A stretch of DNA of 6,545 nt from SMXL01 sp964527795 (lineage in GTDB: Bacteria; Bacteroidota; Rhodothermia; Rhodothermales; UBA10348): positions 1-6,545 of the forward strand of contig CAZGOS010000177.1 of assembly GCA_964527795.1 (NCBI GenBank). The letters run 5' to 3'. The notes below the pieces were generated by a model. The model saw nothing but the letters and a program-made list of their open reading frames with translations. It did not search any database and was not told the origin of the DNA. The position numbers and the translations under genes were made by a program. Below are positions 6,031 to 6,545 of the stretch, piece by piece; position 1 is the stretch's first letter, and each line of letters begins with the position of its first letter.

Positions 6031-6545
6031 ATGGATGATCTTGTAATCTATGGTCTGGCTATTCTGGCCTTCTACCTGTTTCGACAGCTTACTGCAAAGA
6101 GGCGAGCGGCTGGAAAACAAGGGCCTGCCGCTACGCAGCAGCCCTCCGATATAGTCCCGCTTGACGGCGCGATTCCTGCTCATCAGCAGAATCGGCCCGA
6201 ACAAGAAATCAACCAGGCCCTCGAAGAGCTGAAAAGCGCGCTGGGGCTTAGTCCTCCGAGGAAACCACAGCGTGATCCGGAAGCGTTCGGCGCATCAGAA
6301 GAACGGTTCGAAATGCAGGCTCCATACAGGGTGCCTTCCCGGGATCTGGAAGAGCGGTTCGAAGAACGCCCGGCTTATTATGTCCCTGAAGGAGACGCAG
6401 AAGATGTTTTCGAGAGTGAAAAGGCCTTTGGCAAAAAGGACGTTTTCTTCGACGATAGTTTTGAAAAGAAACCAGGCTCGTCAGAAGTAGGCTTTTCCGA
6501 CCGGTGGCAGGGTCATGAATCCGACTTCGAATACCACTCTGCGCT
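6031..6545 (+). CDS. Membrane-anchored charged protein of unknown function, 3'-truncated
   Basis: A frame opens at the ATG at 6031 and runs without a stop to the window edge (171 full codons), so the gene continues outside. It is the first ATG in its frame after the mutY stop, 69 bases downstream, with no clear ribosome site. Residues 3-18 (DLVIYGLAILAFYLFR) form one membrane helix, followed by a basic stretch (AKRRAAGK) that would place the rest in the cytoplasm by the positive-inside rule. The remainder is hydrophilic and probably disordered: Gln/Pro-rich to about 55, a short helix (EQEINQALEELKSALG, 57-72), then a strongly acidic, Phe-studded region with two similar stretches, EERFE at 90-94 and EERFEER at 107-113. 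The layout superficially recalls N-termini of Tim44-like anchored proteins, but I cannot name a family. Probably in the same transcription unit as mutY. Confidence 0.78.
   Translation, partial: MDDLVIYGLAILAFYLFRQLTAKRRAAGKQGPAATQQPSDIVPLDGAIPAHQQNRPEQEINQALEELKSALGLSPPRKPQRDPEAFGASEERFEMQAPYRVPSRDLEERFEERPAYYVPEGDAEDVFESEKAFGKKDVFFDDSFEKKPGSSEVGFSDRWQGHESDFEYHSA

Noticed and set aside
1..6545. CRISPR array, insertion sequence, prophage or defence system.
   Set aside because: No spaced direct repeats, transposase, integrase or terminal repeats with target duplications were seen; all genes look like housekeeping or envelope genes.

Overview
This is an ordinary-looking but compact chromosomal housekeeping window. 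Moderately GC-rich DNA, weak or absent Shine-Dalgarno sequences, a candidate promoter of the Bacteroidota kind (TTG, 20 bases, TACTTTAT) and the gene set suggest a member of the Bacteroidota/Rhodothermota/Balneolota side of the FCB group. That placement is inference; nothing in the window fixes the species. I see no mobile element, CRISPR array, tRNA or horizontally acquired island.

Layout, left to right. (1) A 5'-truncated plus-strand gene for a coiled-coil protein of the C4 zinc-ribbon (DUF164/CdsZ-like) family, whose terminal ribbon has lost three of its four cysteines. (2) About 26 bases later, the RNase P RNA gene rnpB (type A), followed by a 10-bp hairpin. (3) A convergent minus-strand block, transcribed right to left: an Omp85-family outer-membrane barrel assembly protein, then rsmE (16S rRNA m3U1498 methyltransferase) 18 bases later, then a 191-base spacer with a long inverted repeat and a candidate promoter, then secG, then a strong intrinsic terminator back to back with the end of rnpB. 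(4) A plus-strand block diverging from the Omp85 gene: a small exported protein that looks like a single Ig/cadherin-like domain, then mutY (adenine glycosylase with an intact Nudix box), joined to it by a TAATG stop/start overlap. (5) A plus-strand gene running off the right edge, encoding a membrane-anchored, charged protein of unknown function.

Functional themes are protein export and envelope building (SecG, Omp85, two exported or anchored small proteins), RNA maturation and modification (RNase P RNA, RsmE) and oxidative DNA-damage avoidance (MutY). The most notable points are the degenerate zinc ribbon, the MutY that combines a glycosylase with an apparently complete Nudix motif, the coupling of a secreted Ig-like protein to mutY, and the head-to-head arrangement around 4434-4447, where two divergent genes leave only 14 bases between their preferred start codons.
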